From NCBI RefSeq assembly GCF_014190775.1, contig NZ_JACHVP010000001.1:1674001-1738000 (forward strand): a DNA stretch of 64,000 nucleotides. The letters run 5' to 3'. The stretch is from Leifsonia aquatica. Lineage in GTDB: Bacteria; Actinomycetota; Actinomycetes; Actinomycetales; Microbacteriaceae. Below are positions 10,145 to 20,485 of the stretch, piece after piece (within the stretch, counting starts at the first letter, position 1; each line of letters starts with the position of its first letter). Both the position numbers and the translations under genes were made by a program. The notes under the pieces were generated by a model, which saw nothing but the letters and a program-made list of their open reading frames with translations, made no database searches and was not told the origin of the DNA.

Positions 10145-12970
10145 CTACTCCCTGCCGGTCAGTTGCCAGGCGTCCTCGCCGGAGTCGCCGTCCACCTCAG
10201 GATAGCCCTCGGTCATCGCGGCGACCGGGTCGGATCCGTAGCGGTCGTCGTCCGCAGCGCCGCCCGACGGCGCGGCGACCGTCGTGGACGGGGATGCCTC
10301 CGCCGCGGGCGCGGCCGGTCGCGCTGCCGGCTCCTCACCGCGCAGCCGCCCCATGACGTCCGCCAGCTGCTCGACCGTGACGAGCACGTCCCTGGCCTTC
10401 GACCCCTCGGAGGGGCCGACGATCTCGCGGGACTCGAGCAGGTCCATGAGCCGGCCCGCCTTCGCGAACCCGACGCGCAGCTTGCGCTGGAGCATGGAGG
10501 TGGAGCCGAATTGCGACGAGACGACCAGCTCGGCGGCCGCGAGCAGCAGCTCCAGGTCGTCGCCGATGTCGGAGTCGATCTGCTTCTTCTCGGCGCCGAC
10601 CGTGACGTCCTGCCGGTACTCGGGACGCGCCTGCCGGGTGACGTGCTCGACGACCTTCTGGATCTCGTCCTCGTTGACCCACGCGCCCTGCACGCGGATC
10701 GCCTTCGAGGCGCCCATCGGCAGGAACAGGCCGTCGCCCTGGCCGATCAGCTTGTCGGCGCCGGGCTGGTCGAGGATGACGCGCGAGTCCGTGACGCTCG
10801 TCACCGCGAACGCGAGCCGCGACGGCACGTTGGCCTTGATCAGGCCGGTCACGACGTCGACGGACGGGCGCTGCGTCGCGAGCACCAGGTGGATGCCGGA
10901 GGCGCGGGCGAGCTGGGTGATGCGCACGATCGAGTCCTCGACGTCGCGCGGGGCGACCATCATCAGGTCGGCGAGCTCGTCGACCACGACCAGGAGGTAC
11001 GGGTACGGCTTGAGCTTGCGCTCGCTGCCGGCGGGCAGGACGATCTCGTCGTTGATGACGGCCTTGTTGAAGTCGTCGATGTGGCGGAAGCCGAAGCTGG
11101 CCAGATCGTCGTAGCGCATGTCCATCTCTTTGACGACCCACTGCAGCGCCTCGGCGGCCTTCTTGGGGTTCGTGATGATGGGCGTGATCAGGTGCGGGAC
11201 GCCGCCGTAGATGGTGAGCTCCACGCGCTTCGGGTCGATCAGCACCATGCGCACCTCGGAGGGCTGCGCCCGCATCAGGAGGCTGGTGATCATCGAGTTG
11301 ACGAAGCTCGACTTGCCCGAGCCGGTCGAGCCGGCGACGAGCAGGTGGGGCATCTTGGCCAGGTTGGCGACGACGTAGCCGCCGCCGACGTCCTTGCCGA
11401 CGCCGATGGTCATCGGGTGGACGCTCTTGGTCGCGGCCGGCGACCGCAGCACGTCGCCGAGCGACACGATCTCGCGGTCGGAGTTCGGGATCTCGACGCC
11501 GATCGCGCTCTTGCCCGGGATCGGGGACAGGATGCGGACCTCGTTGCTGGCGACGGCGTACGAGAGGTTCTTGCTGAGGGCGGTGACCCGCTCCACTTTG
11601 ACGCCCGGGCCGAGCTCGATCTCGTACTGCGTGACCGTCGGGCCGCGCGAGTAGCCGGTGACCTTGGCGTCGACGCCGAACTGGGTGAGCACCTCGGTGA
11701 TCGCGGCGACGATCTCCTCGTTGGCGTTCGAGCGCACCTTGGCAGGCGTGCCCGCGGAGAGCATGGAGGCCGACGGGAGGTGGTAGGGCGCGGCGGGCTG
11801 TCCGTCGGACGGCAGCGCGGTGGTGTCGTCGAAGTCGTCGGCCGTTCCCGCTTGGAAGCCGGGCAGGACGGCGGGGGCCGTCGGGACCGCGGTGGCCGCT
11901 GCGGCGACCGCGGTGGCGGGCACCTCGCCGGTGAACCGCTTGAGGGCGTCCTCCGCGAGGGCGAGCTCGCCGAGCACCTCGGTGTTGTAGTGGTCGCTGG
12001 AGGGGTCGGGCTCGAGCGGGGTGGCGAACTCGCCCTTGCCCCGCTTGGGCTCGCCGAAGACCTCGGTGAGGCTGTCGCGCGCGGCGGGGCCGTCGTAGTC
12101 CGGGTCCTCCTCGCGCTGGGACTTGTTGCGGCGCCACCAGGGGAGGTTGCCCTCGGGCTCCGGCTCGTCGTCGTCGACGCCGTCGAGCGGGACCTGCTTG
12201 GTCTTCGCCTCCTTGGCGGCCTCGCGGGCCTCCTGACGCTCCTCGTCGGTCGGCAGCTGGGCGCCGAAGAGGTAGGCGTACAGCTCGCGCATGCGGGAAG
12301 GGAGCTTGTTCGGCGGGGTCTTGGTGATGATGAAGAGGCTCAGCAGCAGGAGCAGGATGATCACGGCGCCTGCGCCGTACGGCGTGATGAGCATCGACAG
12401 CGGCGCCGCGATCAGCCACCCGAGCACGCCCCCGGCCTGAGCGAGCGCGGCGGTGCCGTCGGTCGGCGTCGGGTGGTGACTGAACAGGTGGCAGAGCCCC
12501 GACACCATCAGGAGCAGGATGCCGACCCCGATCCCGATGCGGGTGTTGTCGTGCACCGAACTCGGGTGCCGGAAGAGCCACGCGGCGAACATGACCATGA
12601 CCACCGGCAGGGCGAAGGCCACGCGGCCGAAGAGCATGCCGAAAGTCCACGAGTCGAGCGTGCGGGCGACCTGGTCGTTGATCAGGAACCACTCGATCAC
12701 GGCGCCCGCGACCGCGAGGAGGACGAGGAAGAAGGGGAAGCCGTCGCGGCGCTCCTCCTTGCTCAGCTTCTCGGGGCCCAGCGCGCGGAAGGCGCCACCG
12801 GTGAGGTGGGCGAGGCCCATCCAGGCGCGCACGAGGGGGCTCGGCGCCGCATCGGCGGCCGGGTAGGCCACCGTCTTCTGGGCGGCGGTCTTCGACGCCG
12901 GCTTGCGCGCGCTCGAGCCGCCGCGGCCGGAACCGCCGGAGCGCGCGTTCGACTTGGTGCTCGTAGCCAT
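10145..12970 (-). CDS. ftsK: DNA translocase FtsK
   Basis: FtsK pumps DNA at the division septum and coordinates chromosome dimer resolution. Residues 1-50 are basic and Ala/Ser-rich. About four or five membrane helices lie between residues 80 and 260. An acidic linker follows, then the RecA-like motor with Walker [13 protein letters not shown] and [13 protein letters not shown]. The C-terminal gamma winged helix includes [21 protein letters not shown] and reads KOPS. Length is 941 residues. The start at 12970 opens [12 protein letters not shown]; the reading frame stays open upstream, but that stretch is non-coding in character. Confidence 0.97.
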   Translation of the reverse strand: MATSTKSNARSGGSGRGGSSARKPASKTAAQKTVAYPAADAAPSPLVRAWMGLAHLTGGAFRALGPEKLSKEERRDGFPFFLVLLAVAGAVIEWFLINDQVARTLDSWTFGMLFGRVAFALPVVMVMFAAWLFRHPSSVHDNTRIGIGVGILLLMVSGLCHLFSHHPTPTDGTAALAQAGGVLGWLIAAPLSMLITPYGAGAVIILLLLLSLFIITKTPPNKLPSRMRELYAYLFGAQLPTDEERQEAREAAKEAKTKQVPLDGVDDDEPEPEGNLPWWRRNKSQREEDPDYDGPAARDSLTEVFGEPKRGKGEFATPLEPDPSSDHYNTEVLGELALAEDALKRFTGEVPATAVAAAATAVPTAPAVLPGFQAGTADDFDDTTALPSDGQPAAPYHLPSASMLSAGTPAKVRSNANEEIVAAITEVLTQFGVDAKVTGYSRGPTVTQYEIELGPGVKVERVTALSKNLSYAVASNEVRILSPIPGKSAIGVEIPNSDREIVSLGDVLRSPAATKSVHPMTIGVGKDVGGGYVVANLAKMPHLLVAGSTGSGKSSFVNSMITSLLMRAQPSEVRMVLIDPKRVELTIYGGVPHLITPIITNPKKAAEALQWVVKEMDMRYDDLASFGFRHIDDFNKAVINDEIVLPAGSERKLKPYPYLLVVVDELADLMMVAPRDVEDSIVRITQLARASGIHLVLATQRPSVDVVTGLIKANVPSRLAFAVTSVTDSRVILDQPGADKLIGQGDGLFLPMGASKAIRVQGAWVNEDEIQKVVEHVTRQARPEYRQDVTVGAEKKQIDSDIGDDLELLLAAAELVVSSQFGSTSMLQRKLRVGFAKAGRLMDLLESREIVGPSEGSKARDVLVTVEQLADVMGRLRGEEPAARPAAPAAEASPSTTVAAPSGGAADDDRYGSDPVAAMTEGYPEVDGDSGEDAWQLTGRE

Positions 12971-13038
12971 GGGGTCAACGGTACTTCGCACCCGCGACAG
13001 GCCGCGGATACCGCGCCTGGAAAGCCGAAATCGGGCGG

Positions 13039-13530
13039 CTACCGCAAAGACCGCACCATGATGTCCGCGCGGTCGTCGGAGGCCACGGTGACGTACCCCT
13101 CGCTCACGTAGAGCCGCTGCGCGAAGTTCGAGCGTTCGACGCTGAGGCTGAGCCGCGCGACGCCGCTCGCGGCCCCGCGCCGCCCGACCTCCTTCAGGAG
13201 CGCCCGGCCGACGCCGCGTGCGCGCCACTGCGGGTTCACGCCGAGAGTGAGCTCCGGGACGCCGGGCGCGACGAATCCGGTACCCGGAGCATCGGCCGGG
13301 AAGAGGCGGGCCCAGCAGGCGCCCACCGGCGACCCGCGGAGGTCCTCCGCGACGCAGCCGAAGTCGCCGGGACGCATCCAGCCCGCGATGTACCGGGAGA
13401 CGACCGGATCTTCCAGGACGGTGACGCGCGGGCGCATCCGCACCGCGTTCCAGTTCACGGCCTCGACGAGCATGTCGGCGATGGTCCGTGCGTCTTCGCC
13501 CACGGCCGGGCGGATGCGGTACCCGCTCAT
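13039..13530 (-). CDS. GNAT-family N-acetyltransferase
   Basis: The 163-residue protein has the GNAT fold signature. The acetyl-CoA loop is in the [16 protein letters not shown] region (R/QxxGxG/A), and the C-terminal strand-helix [18 protein letters not shown] is present. The N-terminus [21 protein letters not shown] is typical. The substrate cannot be read from sequence. It sits alone between the exporter operon and ftsK, 68 bp upstream of ftsK on the same strand. Confidence 0.88.
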   Translation of the reverse strand: MSGYRIRPAVGEDARTIADMLVEAVNWNAVRMRPRVTVLEDPVVSRYIAGWMRPGDFGCVAEDLRGSPVGACWARLFPADAPGTGFVAPGVPELTLGVNPQWRARGVGRALLKEVGRRGAASGVARLSLSVERSNFAQRLYVSEGYVTVASDDRADIMVRSLR

Positions 13531-13584
13531 GGGGGAACGCTACTCGCACCCGTGTTACACGCAGGTTACGGCTGCGCCGCCGCC

Positions 13585-14796
13585 TCAGTAGCGGATCGCG
13601 TCGATGACCTTCACCCGCACCGCGACGAGAGCGGGCAGCAGGCCGGCGATCGCACCGACGGCCGTCGCGGCGACCAGGCCGAGCACAGCCGCCTCGGCCG
13701 GGAACGGCGGCGGATCCGCCACCATCCCGCGCCCGACCAGCTCTTCGACCCACGGGCTCTTCACGATCAGGATGGCCAGTGCGACACCGGCGGCCCCGGC
13801 GACGCTGGTCGCGACGACGCTCTCCATCAGCACGGCGAAGAAGACGCGCGCGCTGGTCGCGCCGACGCTGCGCCGGATGCCGATCTCGCGGATCCGGCCG
13901 CGGACGGTGACCATCGCGATGTTGACGAGGCCGAGCGCGCCGAGCAGGAGGATCAGCCCGGCGATGCCGCCGACCAGCAGCTTGAGGAAGAGCAGCGGAT
14001 CCTCGGACTGGTACGCCTGGTAGTCCGACCGGCTGACGCTCACGGCTCCCGTGCCGAGCGCACGATCGAACTCGGCGGTGATCGCCGCCACCATCGCGTC
14101 GCCGGTCTCCGGCGGCACCCACGCCTCCAGCGTGGGCGAGCCGTACATCTCGGGGTCGGACGCGAGGAGCGCAGGAGCGCCCGCGCCGAGGACCATCGCC
14201 ATGGGCTGATCGCTCGACTCCGGCGTGCGGATCACCCCGACGACCACCGCAGTGACCTTCTGCTCTCCGCGGAGCACCGTCGCCGTGGGATGCGCGTCAA
14301 GGGACGGGCTTCCGAGCCGGGCCCAGAAGTCCTCGTTCACGACGATCGACGGGGCCAGGTTCGCCGCATCCGCGTCGGTGAACCAACGTCCCTGCTTCAT
14401 CACGGTGCGATGCATCTGCGCGTACGGCTGGTCGACCGCCTGTGCAGGGACATCCATCGCGCCCATCCGGAACTGCACGCGCGCGTTGCCGCTCTGCACC
14501 TCGGACGTGTACCGGATGCCGTGCCGCTCGACGATCTGCGCCCAGACCGCATCGCGCCGGTCGGCACTGACCGTCGTCTCGCCCGGGTAGACCGAGATCA
14601 GCGCCGGACGACCGCCGTAGCGCTCGTTGTTCTCGCGGAGCGACTGCTCGGCGATGTTCGCGAGCCCGACGACCGAGCTCAGCGCGCAGACCGCGACACC
14701 CACGCCGATGAGCGACAGGAGCACGCGGGTGCGATGGATGCGCAGTTCCTGCCAGGCCTCGAGGATCGCGCCCCAGACCGCCTCCACGGCCCTCAC
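13585..14796 (-). CDS. MacB-like ABC transporter permease
   Basis: The 403-residue membrane protein has the MacB/FtsX topology. A first helix ([19 protein letters not shown]) is followed by an extracytoplasmic MacB_PCD domain (about residues 50-260). Three helices follow, with [26 protein letters not shown] as the FtsX-domain signature. It overlaps the ATPase gene by 4 bp and forms an exporter with it and the adaptor at 15485. Such systems export peptides, lipids or antibiotics; the substrate here is unknown. Confidence 0.9.
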   Translation of the reverse strand: MRAVEAVWGAILEAWQELRIHRTRVLLSLIGVGVAVCALSSVVGLANIAEQSLRENNERYGGRPALISVYPGETTVSADRRDAVWAQIVERHGIRYTSEVQSGNARVQFRMGAMDVPAQAVDQPYAQMHRTVMKQGRWFTDADAANLAPSIVVNEDFWARLGSPSLDAHPTATVLRGEQKVTAVVVGVIRTPESSDQPMAMVLGAGAPALLASDPEMYGSPTLEAWVPPETGDAMVAAITAEFDRALGTGAVSVSRSDYQAYQSEDPLLFLKLLVGGIAGLILLLGALGLVNIAMVTVRGRIREIGIRRSVGATSARVFFAVLMESVVATSVAGAAGVALAILIVKSPWVEELVGRGMVADPPPFPAEAAVLGLVAATAVGAIAGLLPALVAVRVKVIDAIRY

Positions 14797-15488
14797 GCCG
14801 CGACCTCCGCGGTGCTGTGCAGCCGACCGGCGTCGAGGCGGTAGCGCGTCGCCGACCGCGCGGCGACGGCAGGATCGTGCGTGATGACGACGAGCGCCGC
14901 GTCGTTCTCGGCGGCGACCTCCTCGAGCAGATCGATCACCGCCGCTCCGGTCTCGACGTCGAGGGCGCCGGTCGGCTCGTCGGCGAGGATCAGCCGCGGT
15001 GTCCGGACGAGGGCACGGGCGATCGCGACCCGCTGTTGCTCGCCGCCGGAGAGCACCTCCGGCCGGGCGTCGAACCGATGCCCGAGACCGACGCGGTCGA
15101 GCATCCCGGCCGCGATCTCCCGCCGGCGCCAGAACTGCCGCCCGGTGGCGTAGAGCAGCGGGGTCACGACGTTCTCCAGCGCGGTGCGCCCCGAGAGGAG
15201 GTTGAACTGCTGGAAGACGAAGCCGACGGCCGCTCCACGCAGCCGATCGCGGGCGCCGCCGCCCAGCCGCTGGACCGGGGTGCCGTCGAAGAAGAACTCA
15301 CCGCTGCTCGGGGAGTCGAGCAGCCCGAGCATGTTGAGGAGGGTCGACTTGCCCGAACCCGAGCGCCCGACCACCGACACCCGCTCCCCCGCGCCGACGT
15401 CGAGATCGACGCCGTGCAGGATCGTGAGCGGCTCGGCGTCGGGGATGCGGACGGTCTTCGTGACGCCCTCGAGTCGCAGCAGGCTCAC
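14793..15488 (-). CDS. MacB-like ABC transporter ATP-binding protein
   Basis: The 231-residue ATPase has Walker [11 protein letters not shown], signature [15 protein letters not shown] and Walker [13 protein letters not shown], typical of the LolD/MacB export ATPases. The GTG at 15488 overlaps the adaptor stop as GTGA, so the three genes are translationally coupled in the order adaptor-ATPase-permease. Energy from ATP hydrolysis is transmitted through the permease to the adaptor. Confidence 0.92.
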   Translation of the reverse strand: MSLLRLEGVTKTVRIPDAEPLTILHGVDLDVGAGERVSVVGRSGSGKSTLLNMLGLLDSPSSGEFFFDGTPVQRLGGGARDRLRGAAVGFVFQQFNLLSGRTALENVVTPLLYATGRQFWRRREIAAGMLDRVGLGHRFDARPEVLSGGEQQRVAIARALVRTPRLILADEPTGALDVETGAAVIDLLEEVAAENDAALVVITHDPAVAARSATRYRLDAGRLHSTAEVAA

Positions 15489-16558
15489 GACGCCGCGGTC
15501 CCGGAGCAGATCATGCCGCCGCCCGGCCCCTGCACACAGCCGTCGCCGGTCGGTGCGGGTGCGCCGGGCACGAACTCCAGGATGGTGTCGCCCTCGGCCA
15601 GGCCGCCCGTGATCTGGACGGAGGTACCGTCGGTGAGGCCGAGCGTGACCGGGACCTCCTTCGGGCCGCCGCCCTTCTCGTCCGGGACGAACACGATGCC
15701 CTTCTCGGCCGACCCCTTCACCGCGGTGGTGGGGACGGTGAGCACGCCCTCCGCCTTCCCCGCCGAGATCGTGATGTCGGCCGACAGCCCCGCGAACACG
15801 GTGACGTCGCCCGGGACGGCGCAGCGGACGGTGGTCGTCGAGGAGGAGCCCGAACCGGAGGCGCCGGAAGCCGCTCCGCCACCGGGGGCCGCCCCGGACG
15901 GCGCCTCGGACGCGGTCGCCGGCGGCGTCGTGATGGAGAGCGCCGTGCACGTGAACGGTGCGGGGCCGCCCTTCACCGTCACCGACGCCGAGTCCGGACG
16001 GTTCACGAGCCGGTACTGCTGCTCCGGAGGGAGGGAGGCCGTGGCCGAGAACGTCGGAGGCGCGACGGCGCCGACCGTGTCGCCGATCGCCACGGCTTGC
16101 CCGCTCAGCACGGGCAGCTGGCTCACGGTGCCCGCGATCGGCGCGGTGACGGCCGAGTACGTCACGAGCGGCTTGCGCTCGGTGACCGTCTCCGCCCCGT
16201 CGGGCCCGGTGGTGACCACCGGGTCGCGCGGCGTCTCGATCTTCACGTCGAACAGCACGTCGCCGGCCTCCACGTGCGTGCCGACCGCCGTCTGCACCTC
16301 GTTGACCGTGCCGGCCGCGGTCGCCCGCGCCGGGACCGCGTCGTCGGCGACGATCGACCCCGTGACCCGCACGTCGTTCACGATCGTGCCGGTCGCCACC
16401 GCGGAGACGGGATCGCTCAGCTCCCCCGTCGGGACGGCCGGATCGGCCGCCGTCGCCTCGCCGCTCGGGAAGAACGCGAGCTTCACGAGTGCGACGGCGA
16501 TCGCCGCCAGCACGACGATTCTGAGGACCGGGAACACCCAGCGCCGCATGACCCCCAT
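15485..16558 (-). CDS. HlyD/MacA-like efflux adaptor protein
   Basis: The 357-residue protein has an N-terminal membrane anchor (LRIVVLAAIAVALVKLAF) and extracytoplasmic lipoyl/barrel-sandwich segments (ATAAGTVNEVQTAVGTHVEAGDVLF and later APIAGTVSQLPVLSGQAV). A beta-barrel membrane-proximal part ends it. A Gly/Ser/Ala-rich insert near residue 220 looks like a flexible linker. The order matches actinobacterial membrane-fusion-type adaptors paired with MacB exporters. AGGAAG precedes the ATG at 16558. It is first in the operon, so the promoter lies in 16559-16637. Confidence 0.85.
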   Translation of the reverse strand: MGVMRRWVFPVLRIVVLAAIAVALVKLAFFPSGEATAADPAVPTGELSDPVSAVATGTIVNDVRVTGSIVADDAVPARATAAGTVNEVQTAVGTHVEAGDVLFDVKIETPRDPVVTTGPDGAETVTERKPLVTYSAVTAPIAGTVSQLPVLSGQAVAIGDTVGAVAPPTFSATASLPPEQQYRLVNRPDSASVTVKGGPAPFTCTALSITTPPATASEAPSGAAPGGGAASGASGSGSSSTTTVRCAVPGDVTVFAGLSADITISAGKAEGVLTVPTTAVKGSAEKGIVFVPDEKGGGPKEVPVTLGLTDGTSVQITGGLAEGDTILEFVPGAPAPTGDGCVQGPGGGMICSGTAAS

Positions 16559-16616
16559 CTACTGCTTCCTTTCGTGTGCCGGGCCCCCCGCCCGGGTACT
16601 GCTCAGTGCGCGATCG

Positions 16617-16645
16617 CGCCTTCGGTCACGCCTTCGGTCACGCCT
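16617..16645. repeat. 12-bp tandem duplication spanning the rnj stop codon
   Basis: The 12-bp unit CGCCTTCGGTCA occurs twice in tandem (16617-16628 and 16629-16640), followed by a partial third copy. It includes the RNase J stop codon, so a second in-frame TGA follows four codons later. A perfect palindrome GCGCGATCGCGC lies alongside at 16608-16619. No function is evident. Confidence 0.6.
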
Positions 16646-18314
16646 CGATGACGAGCGGGACGATCATCGGTCGGCGGCGGTAGCTGGTGTTGACCCAGCG
16701 CCCGACCGTGCGGCGCACGACCTGCGAGAGGGCGTGCGAGTCACGCACGCCGTTCTGCGCGGCCTCCGCGAGCGCGGCGGCGATCTTCGGCTTCACCGTG
16801 TCGAAGACGGCGTCGTCCTCCGCGAATCCGCGGGCGTGGATCTCCGGGCCGGTGACGATGCGGCCGGTCGCCGCCTCGACCACGACGATGATGGAGATGA
16901 ACCCCTCCTCGCCGAGGATGCGACGGTCCTTGAGGTCCGCGTCCGTGATCTCGCCCACGCTCGACCCGTCCACGTAGACGAAGCCGAGGTCGAGCTGGCC
17001 GACCACGCGGGCGAGTCCGTCGCGCAGGTCGACGACGGTGCCGTCCTCCGCGAGGATCGTGTTCTTCTCGGGCACGCCGGTGTCCATCGCGAGCTTCGCG
17101 TTGGCGACGAGGTGGCGGTACTCGCCGTGCACCGGCATCACGTTGCGCGGCTTGAGGATGTTGTAGCAGTAGAGCAGCTCGCCGGCGGCCGCGTGGCCCG
17201 AGACGTGCACCTTCGCGTTGCCCTTGTGGACGACGTTGGCGCCGAGCTTCGTGAGGCCGTCGATGACGCGGTAGACGGCGTTCTCGTTGCCCGGGATGAG
17301 GCTGGAGGCCAGGATGACGGTGTCACCCGGTCCGACCTCGATCTGGTGGTCCATGTTCGCCATGCGGGCGAGGACGGCCATCGGCTCGCCCTGCGAACCC
17401 GTCGACATGTAGACGATCTTGTCGTCCGGGAGGTCGGACGCCTTCTTGTAGTCGATCAGCACGCCCTCCGGCACCTTGAGGTACCCGAGCTCGGCGGCGA
17501 TGGTCATGTTGCGCACCATCGAGCGGCCGAGGAGCGCGACCCGGCGGCCGTTCGCGTGGGCGGCGTCCAGCACCTGCTGCACGCGGTGCACGTGGCTCGA
17601 GAAGCTCGCGACGATGACGCGACGCGGGGCGCGGGCGATGACGTTGTCGAGCACCGGGCCGATCGAGCGCTCGAGCGGGGTGAAACCGGGGACGTCCGCG
17701 TTGGTGGAGTCGGCCATGAAGAGGTCGACGCCCTGCTCGCCGAGACGGGCGAACGCGCGCAGATCGGTGATCCGGTCGTCGAGCGGGAGCTGGTCCATCT
17801 TGAAGTCGCCGGTGTGGAGCACGACGCCCGCCGGGGTCTTGATCGCGACCGCGAGCGCGTCCGGGATGGAGTGGTTGACGGCCACGAACTCCAGGTCGAA
17901 CGGCCCGAGCTGCTCGTGCTGCCCCTCCTTGACCGAGAGCGTGTACGGCTGGATGCGGTGCTCCTTGAGCTTCGCCTCCACCAGCGCCAGGGTGAGGCCG
18001 GAGCCGATCAGCGGGATGTCGGCCCGCAGCTTGAGCAGGTACGGGACGGCGCCGATGTGGTCCTCGTGGCCGTGCGTGAGCACGACGCCGAGCACGTCGT
18101 CGAGGCGGTCGCGGACCGGGGCGAAGTCCGGCAGGATCAGGTCGACGCCGGGCTGGTTCTCCTCGGGGAACAGCACGCCGCAGTCGACGATGAGGAGCTT
18201 GCCCTCGTACTCGAAGACGGTCATGTTGCGGCCGATCTCGCCGAGACCGCCCGTCGGGATGATGCGGAGCGTTCCGGGTTCGAGTGCGGGCGGTGCGGTG
18301 ACGAGGTTGGGCAT
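16638..18314 (-). CDS. rnj: ribonuclease J
   Basis: This metallo-beta-lactamase/beta-CASP nuclease has combined endo- and 5'-exoribonuclease activity in mRNA decay and rRNA maturation. The metal motif HGHEDHIGA lies near residue 80, with other ligands in LHTGDF, and SSHVHRVQQ is in the beta-CASP region. The protein has 558 residues. AGGAGG precedes the ATG at 18314, which settles the start against a longer open frame. It is 70 bp downstream of dapA, the usual actinobacterial dapA-rnj pair. Confidence 0.95.
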   Translation of the reverse strand: MPNLVTAPPALEPGTLRIIPTGGLGEIGRNMTVFEYEGKLLIVDCGVLFPEENQPGVDLILPDFAPVRDRLDDVLGVVLTHGHEDHIGAVPYLLKLRADIPLIGSGLTLALVEAKLKEHRIQPYTLSVKEGQHEQLGPFDLEFVAVNHSIPDALAVAIKTPAGVVLHTGDFKMDQLPLDDRITDLRAFARLGEQGVDLFMADSTNADVPGFTPLERSIGPVLDNVIARAPRRVIVASFSSHVHRVQQVLDAAHANGRRVALLGRSMVRNMTIAAELGYLKVPEGVLIDYKKASDLPDDKIVYMSTGSQGEPMAVLARMANMDHQIEVGPGDTVILASSLIPGNENAVYRVIDGLTKLGANVVHKGNAKVHVSGHAAAGELLYCYNILKPRNVMPVHGEYRHLVANAKLAMDTGVPEKNTILAEDGTVVDLRDGLARVVGQLDLGFVYVDGSSVGEITDADLKDRRILGEEGFISIIVVVEAATGRIVTGPEIHARGFAEDDAVFDTVKPKIAAALAEAAQNGVRDSHALSQVVRRTVGRWVNTSYRRRPMIVPLVIEA

Positions 18315-18384
18315 ATGCCCTCCTAAAGGTGTTGCGAATGAGTCGGGGGCGCGTCGCGCCCGGGCCGTTTGGTGACGGCGGCCC

Positions 18385-19362
18385 CTACCGCGTTGTCCCG
18401 GCGATCCTGGGGAGCGCTCCACCGGCGGCCGCGTTGCGGTCCGGCCGGAAGTTGGAGAAGTCCACACCGGGGATGTCCTTGACGAGGTCGAGCTCGTCCT
18501 CGATCTGAGCGGCCTCCCACTCCTCCGGGCCGACGAGCGGCAGCCGGACGCGGGGGCTGGAGATGCGGCCGAGGCCGTGGAGGATGTACTTGGCCGCCAC
18601 GGTGCCGGGCACGTGGGTCATGACGGCGCGCACCAGCGGTTCGAGCTTCTTGTGCGCCGCGGTGGCCGTGGCGAGGTCGCCGGCGTTCACGGCATCGACG
18701 ATCTGGCGGTACGGCGTCGGGGCGATGTTCGCCGTGACGCCGATCAGGCCGCTGGCGCCGATCGCGAGGTGCGGGAGCACGTTCGCGTCGTCGCCCGAGA
18801 AGTAGAGCAGGTCGGTCTGGTTGAGCACACGGCTGACCTCGCTGAAGTCGCCCTTCGCGTCCTTGATCGCGAGCACGTTCGGGTGCTTGGCGATGCGCAG
18901 GATGGTTTCGTACTTGATCGGCACGCCGGTGCGGCCCGGGATGTCGTAGAGGATGACCGGCAGGTCGGTCGAGTCCGCGATCATCCGGAAGTGCGTGAGG
19001 ATGCCGGCCTGCGTCGGCTTGTTGTAGTACGGGGTGACGACCATGACGCCGTCGGCCCCGGCCTTCTCGCTCTGCCGGTAGAGCTGGATGGCGTGCGCCG
19101 TCTCGTTCGACCCGCCGCCGGTGATGATCTTGGCGCGGCCGGCCGAGACGGACTTGCCGACCTCGACGAGCCGCAGCTTCTCGGGGTCGGTGAGGGTGGA
19201 GGTCTCCCCCGTGGTCCCGGTGACGACGATCCCGTCCGCCCCCGCGGTGATGACGTCGTCGATGTGCTTCTCCACGCCGGCCCAGTCGACTTCGCCATCG
19301 GCGGTGAACGGGGTGACCAGGGCGACGAGCACCTGGCCGAACGGGTTCGCAGAGGAAGACAT
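18385..19362 (-). CDS. dapA: 4-hydroxy-tetrahydrodipicolinate synthase
   Basis: DapA condenses pyruvate with aspartate semialdehyde, the first step specific to lysine/DAP synthesis. The Schiff-base lysine is in VLAIKDAKGD, the catalytic tyrosine in TPYYNKPTQ, and TGTTGE is the binding loop. Length is 325 residues, slightly longer than usual because of a C-terminal tail. It is transcribed with rnj and divergently from the thioredoxin-like gene at 19471. dapB, dapC and dapF are also in this window but in separate units. Confidence 0.96.
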   Translation of the reverse strand: MSSSANPFGQVLVALVTPFTADGEVDWAGVEKHIDDVITAGADGIVVTGTTGETSTLTDPEKLRLVEVGKSVSAGRAKIITGGGSNETAHAIQLYRQSEKAGADGVMVVTPYYNKPTQAGILTHFRMIADSTDLPVILYDIPGRTGVPIKYETILRIAKHPNVLAIKDAKGDFSEVSRVLNQTDLLYFSGDDANVLPHLAIGASGLIGVTANIAPTPYRQIVDAVNAGDLATATAAHKKLEPLVRAVMTHVPGTVAAKYILHGLGRISSPRVRLPLVGPEEWEAAQIEDELDLVKDIPGVDFSNFRPDRNAAAGGALPRIAGTTR

Positions 19363-19470
19363 GGCACCAGGTTATCGGGTCGCGCCCGGCCGGCGCTTCC
19401 CCGGGCAGCCCGTCATCTTCCGACACAAACCCTGCGGCCCGGGCGCGCCCGCGCGTAGGGTCGGCCCACT

Positions 19471-19911
19471 ATGAATGGCATCGCGGCGCTCGGCGTCCTG
19501 CTCGCACTGGTGGCCGTCGCCACCGCCGCAGGGCTCGTCTGGCGCGCGACCACGGGGCGCGCCCGGTCGGCGCGCCGGGAGCAGACCGTCCGTGCCGAGG
19601 AGGTCGGCGCCGCCGCGTTCGGCGAGCGCGCCACCCTCCTCCAGTTCACGACGGAGTTCTGCGCCCTCTGCCCGGCCACCGCCCGCGTCCTCGACGCGAC
19701 CGCGCGCTCGGAACCCGGCGTCGCCCACGTGGAGGTCGACCTCACGACGCGGCCGGACCTCGCGCACCGCTTCGCCGTGCTGCAGACCCCCACCACCCTC
19801 GTGCTCGACGGCGCGGGCTCCATCCGTGCCCGGATCGGCGGTGCCGCCCGGCCCGCCGACGTGCGCGCCACCCTCGACCGCATCCTCGGGAGCGACCATG
19901 TCTCAGCCTGA
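19471..19911 (+). CDS. membrane-anchored thioredoxin-like protein
   Basis: The 146-residue protein has one N-terminal membrane segment (IAALGVLLALVAVATAAGLVW) and a thioredoxin fold. The redox motif is CALC in FTTEFCALCPATARVL, and the cis-proline loop is VLQTPTTLVLD. It is therefore a TlpA/thioredoxin-type thiol-disulphide protein facing outward. Its end overlaps the DUF4395 gene by 14 bp, a pairing seen in many actinobacteria, which suggests a joint redox role. Substrates are unknown. Confidence 0.87.
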   Translation: MNGIAALGVLLALVAVATAAGLVWRATTGRARSARREQTVRAEEVGAAAFGERATLLQFTTEFCALCPATARVLDATARSEPGVAHVEVDLTTRPDLAHRFAVLQTPTTLVLDGAGSIRARIGGAARPADVRATLDRILGSDHVSA

Positions 19912-20383
19912 CCGTCCCGCCGGCATCGACCCGCGCTCGCCGCGGTTCGGCGCGGGCATCACTGCCGTGCTCCTCCTCGTGGACCTCTTCCTCGCGCTCG
20001 TGGGCGCCACAACGGCGGCGGCGCTCCTTCTGCTCGCCATCGCGCTGCTGTTCGCGTGGGGCGCGTTCGCGGGCATCCGGCGTCACCCGTACGGCGTCCT
20101 GTACCGCCGCCTCGTGCAACCGCGCCTCGCGCCGCCGACGGAGCGCGAGGACCCCGCACCGCCGACGTTCGCCCAGGGGGTCGGACTCGTCGTGACCGGC
20201 CTCGGGCTGCTCCTCCACGTGCTCGGCGTGCCGTTCGCGCTCCCGATCGCTGCCGCGCTGGCCTTCGTCGCCGCGTTCCTCAACTCCGTCTTCGGGTACT
20301 GCCTTGGCTGCCAGATCTACCTCCTGCTGGTGCGCGCGGGCCTCGTCCGCCGCCGCGGGACGGTGGGCGGCCCGGCGGTCTGA
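19898..20383 (+). CDS. DUF4395 membrane protein
   Basis: The 161-residue protein has about four membrane helices and the conserved DUF4395 cysteine motif in FGYCLGCQIYLLL (CxxC) near the third/fourth helix. The ATG at 19898 lies inside the end of the thioredoxin-like gene. The membrane CxxC beside a thioredoxin suggests it passes reducing equivalents across the membrane; this is inference from context. The family has no fixed function that I can name. Confidence 0.85.
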   Translation: MSQPDRPAGIDPRSPRFGAGITAVLLLVDLFLALVGATTAAALLLLAIALLFAWGAFAGIRRHPYGVLYRRLVQPRLAPPTEREDPAPPTFAQGVGLVVTGLGLLLHVLGVPFALPIAAALAFVAAFLNSVFGYCLGCQIYLLLVRAGLVRRRGTVGGPAV

Positions 20384-20485
20384 ACGGCCAACCCGGGAAT
20401 CACCCGGACGCCGGCCGAACGACTCCTGGCCGCCAGTAGTCTGGACGGACCCGCCGTGCCCGCGGCGGACCGAACAGGAGTACTC

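Noticed and set aside
9458-13111. Very long open frame on the plus strand opposite pgsA and ftsK
   Set aside because: It is antisense to genes with clear family motifs, is rich in Arg, Asp, His and Gly as expected of GC-rich shadow frames, and contains no recognisable domain. Similar long frames opposite rnj, miaB, the carboxylase genes and typA were dropped for the same reason.
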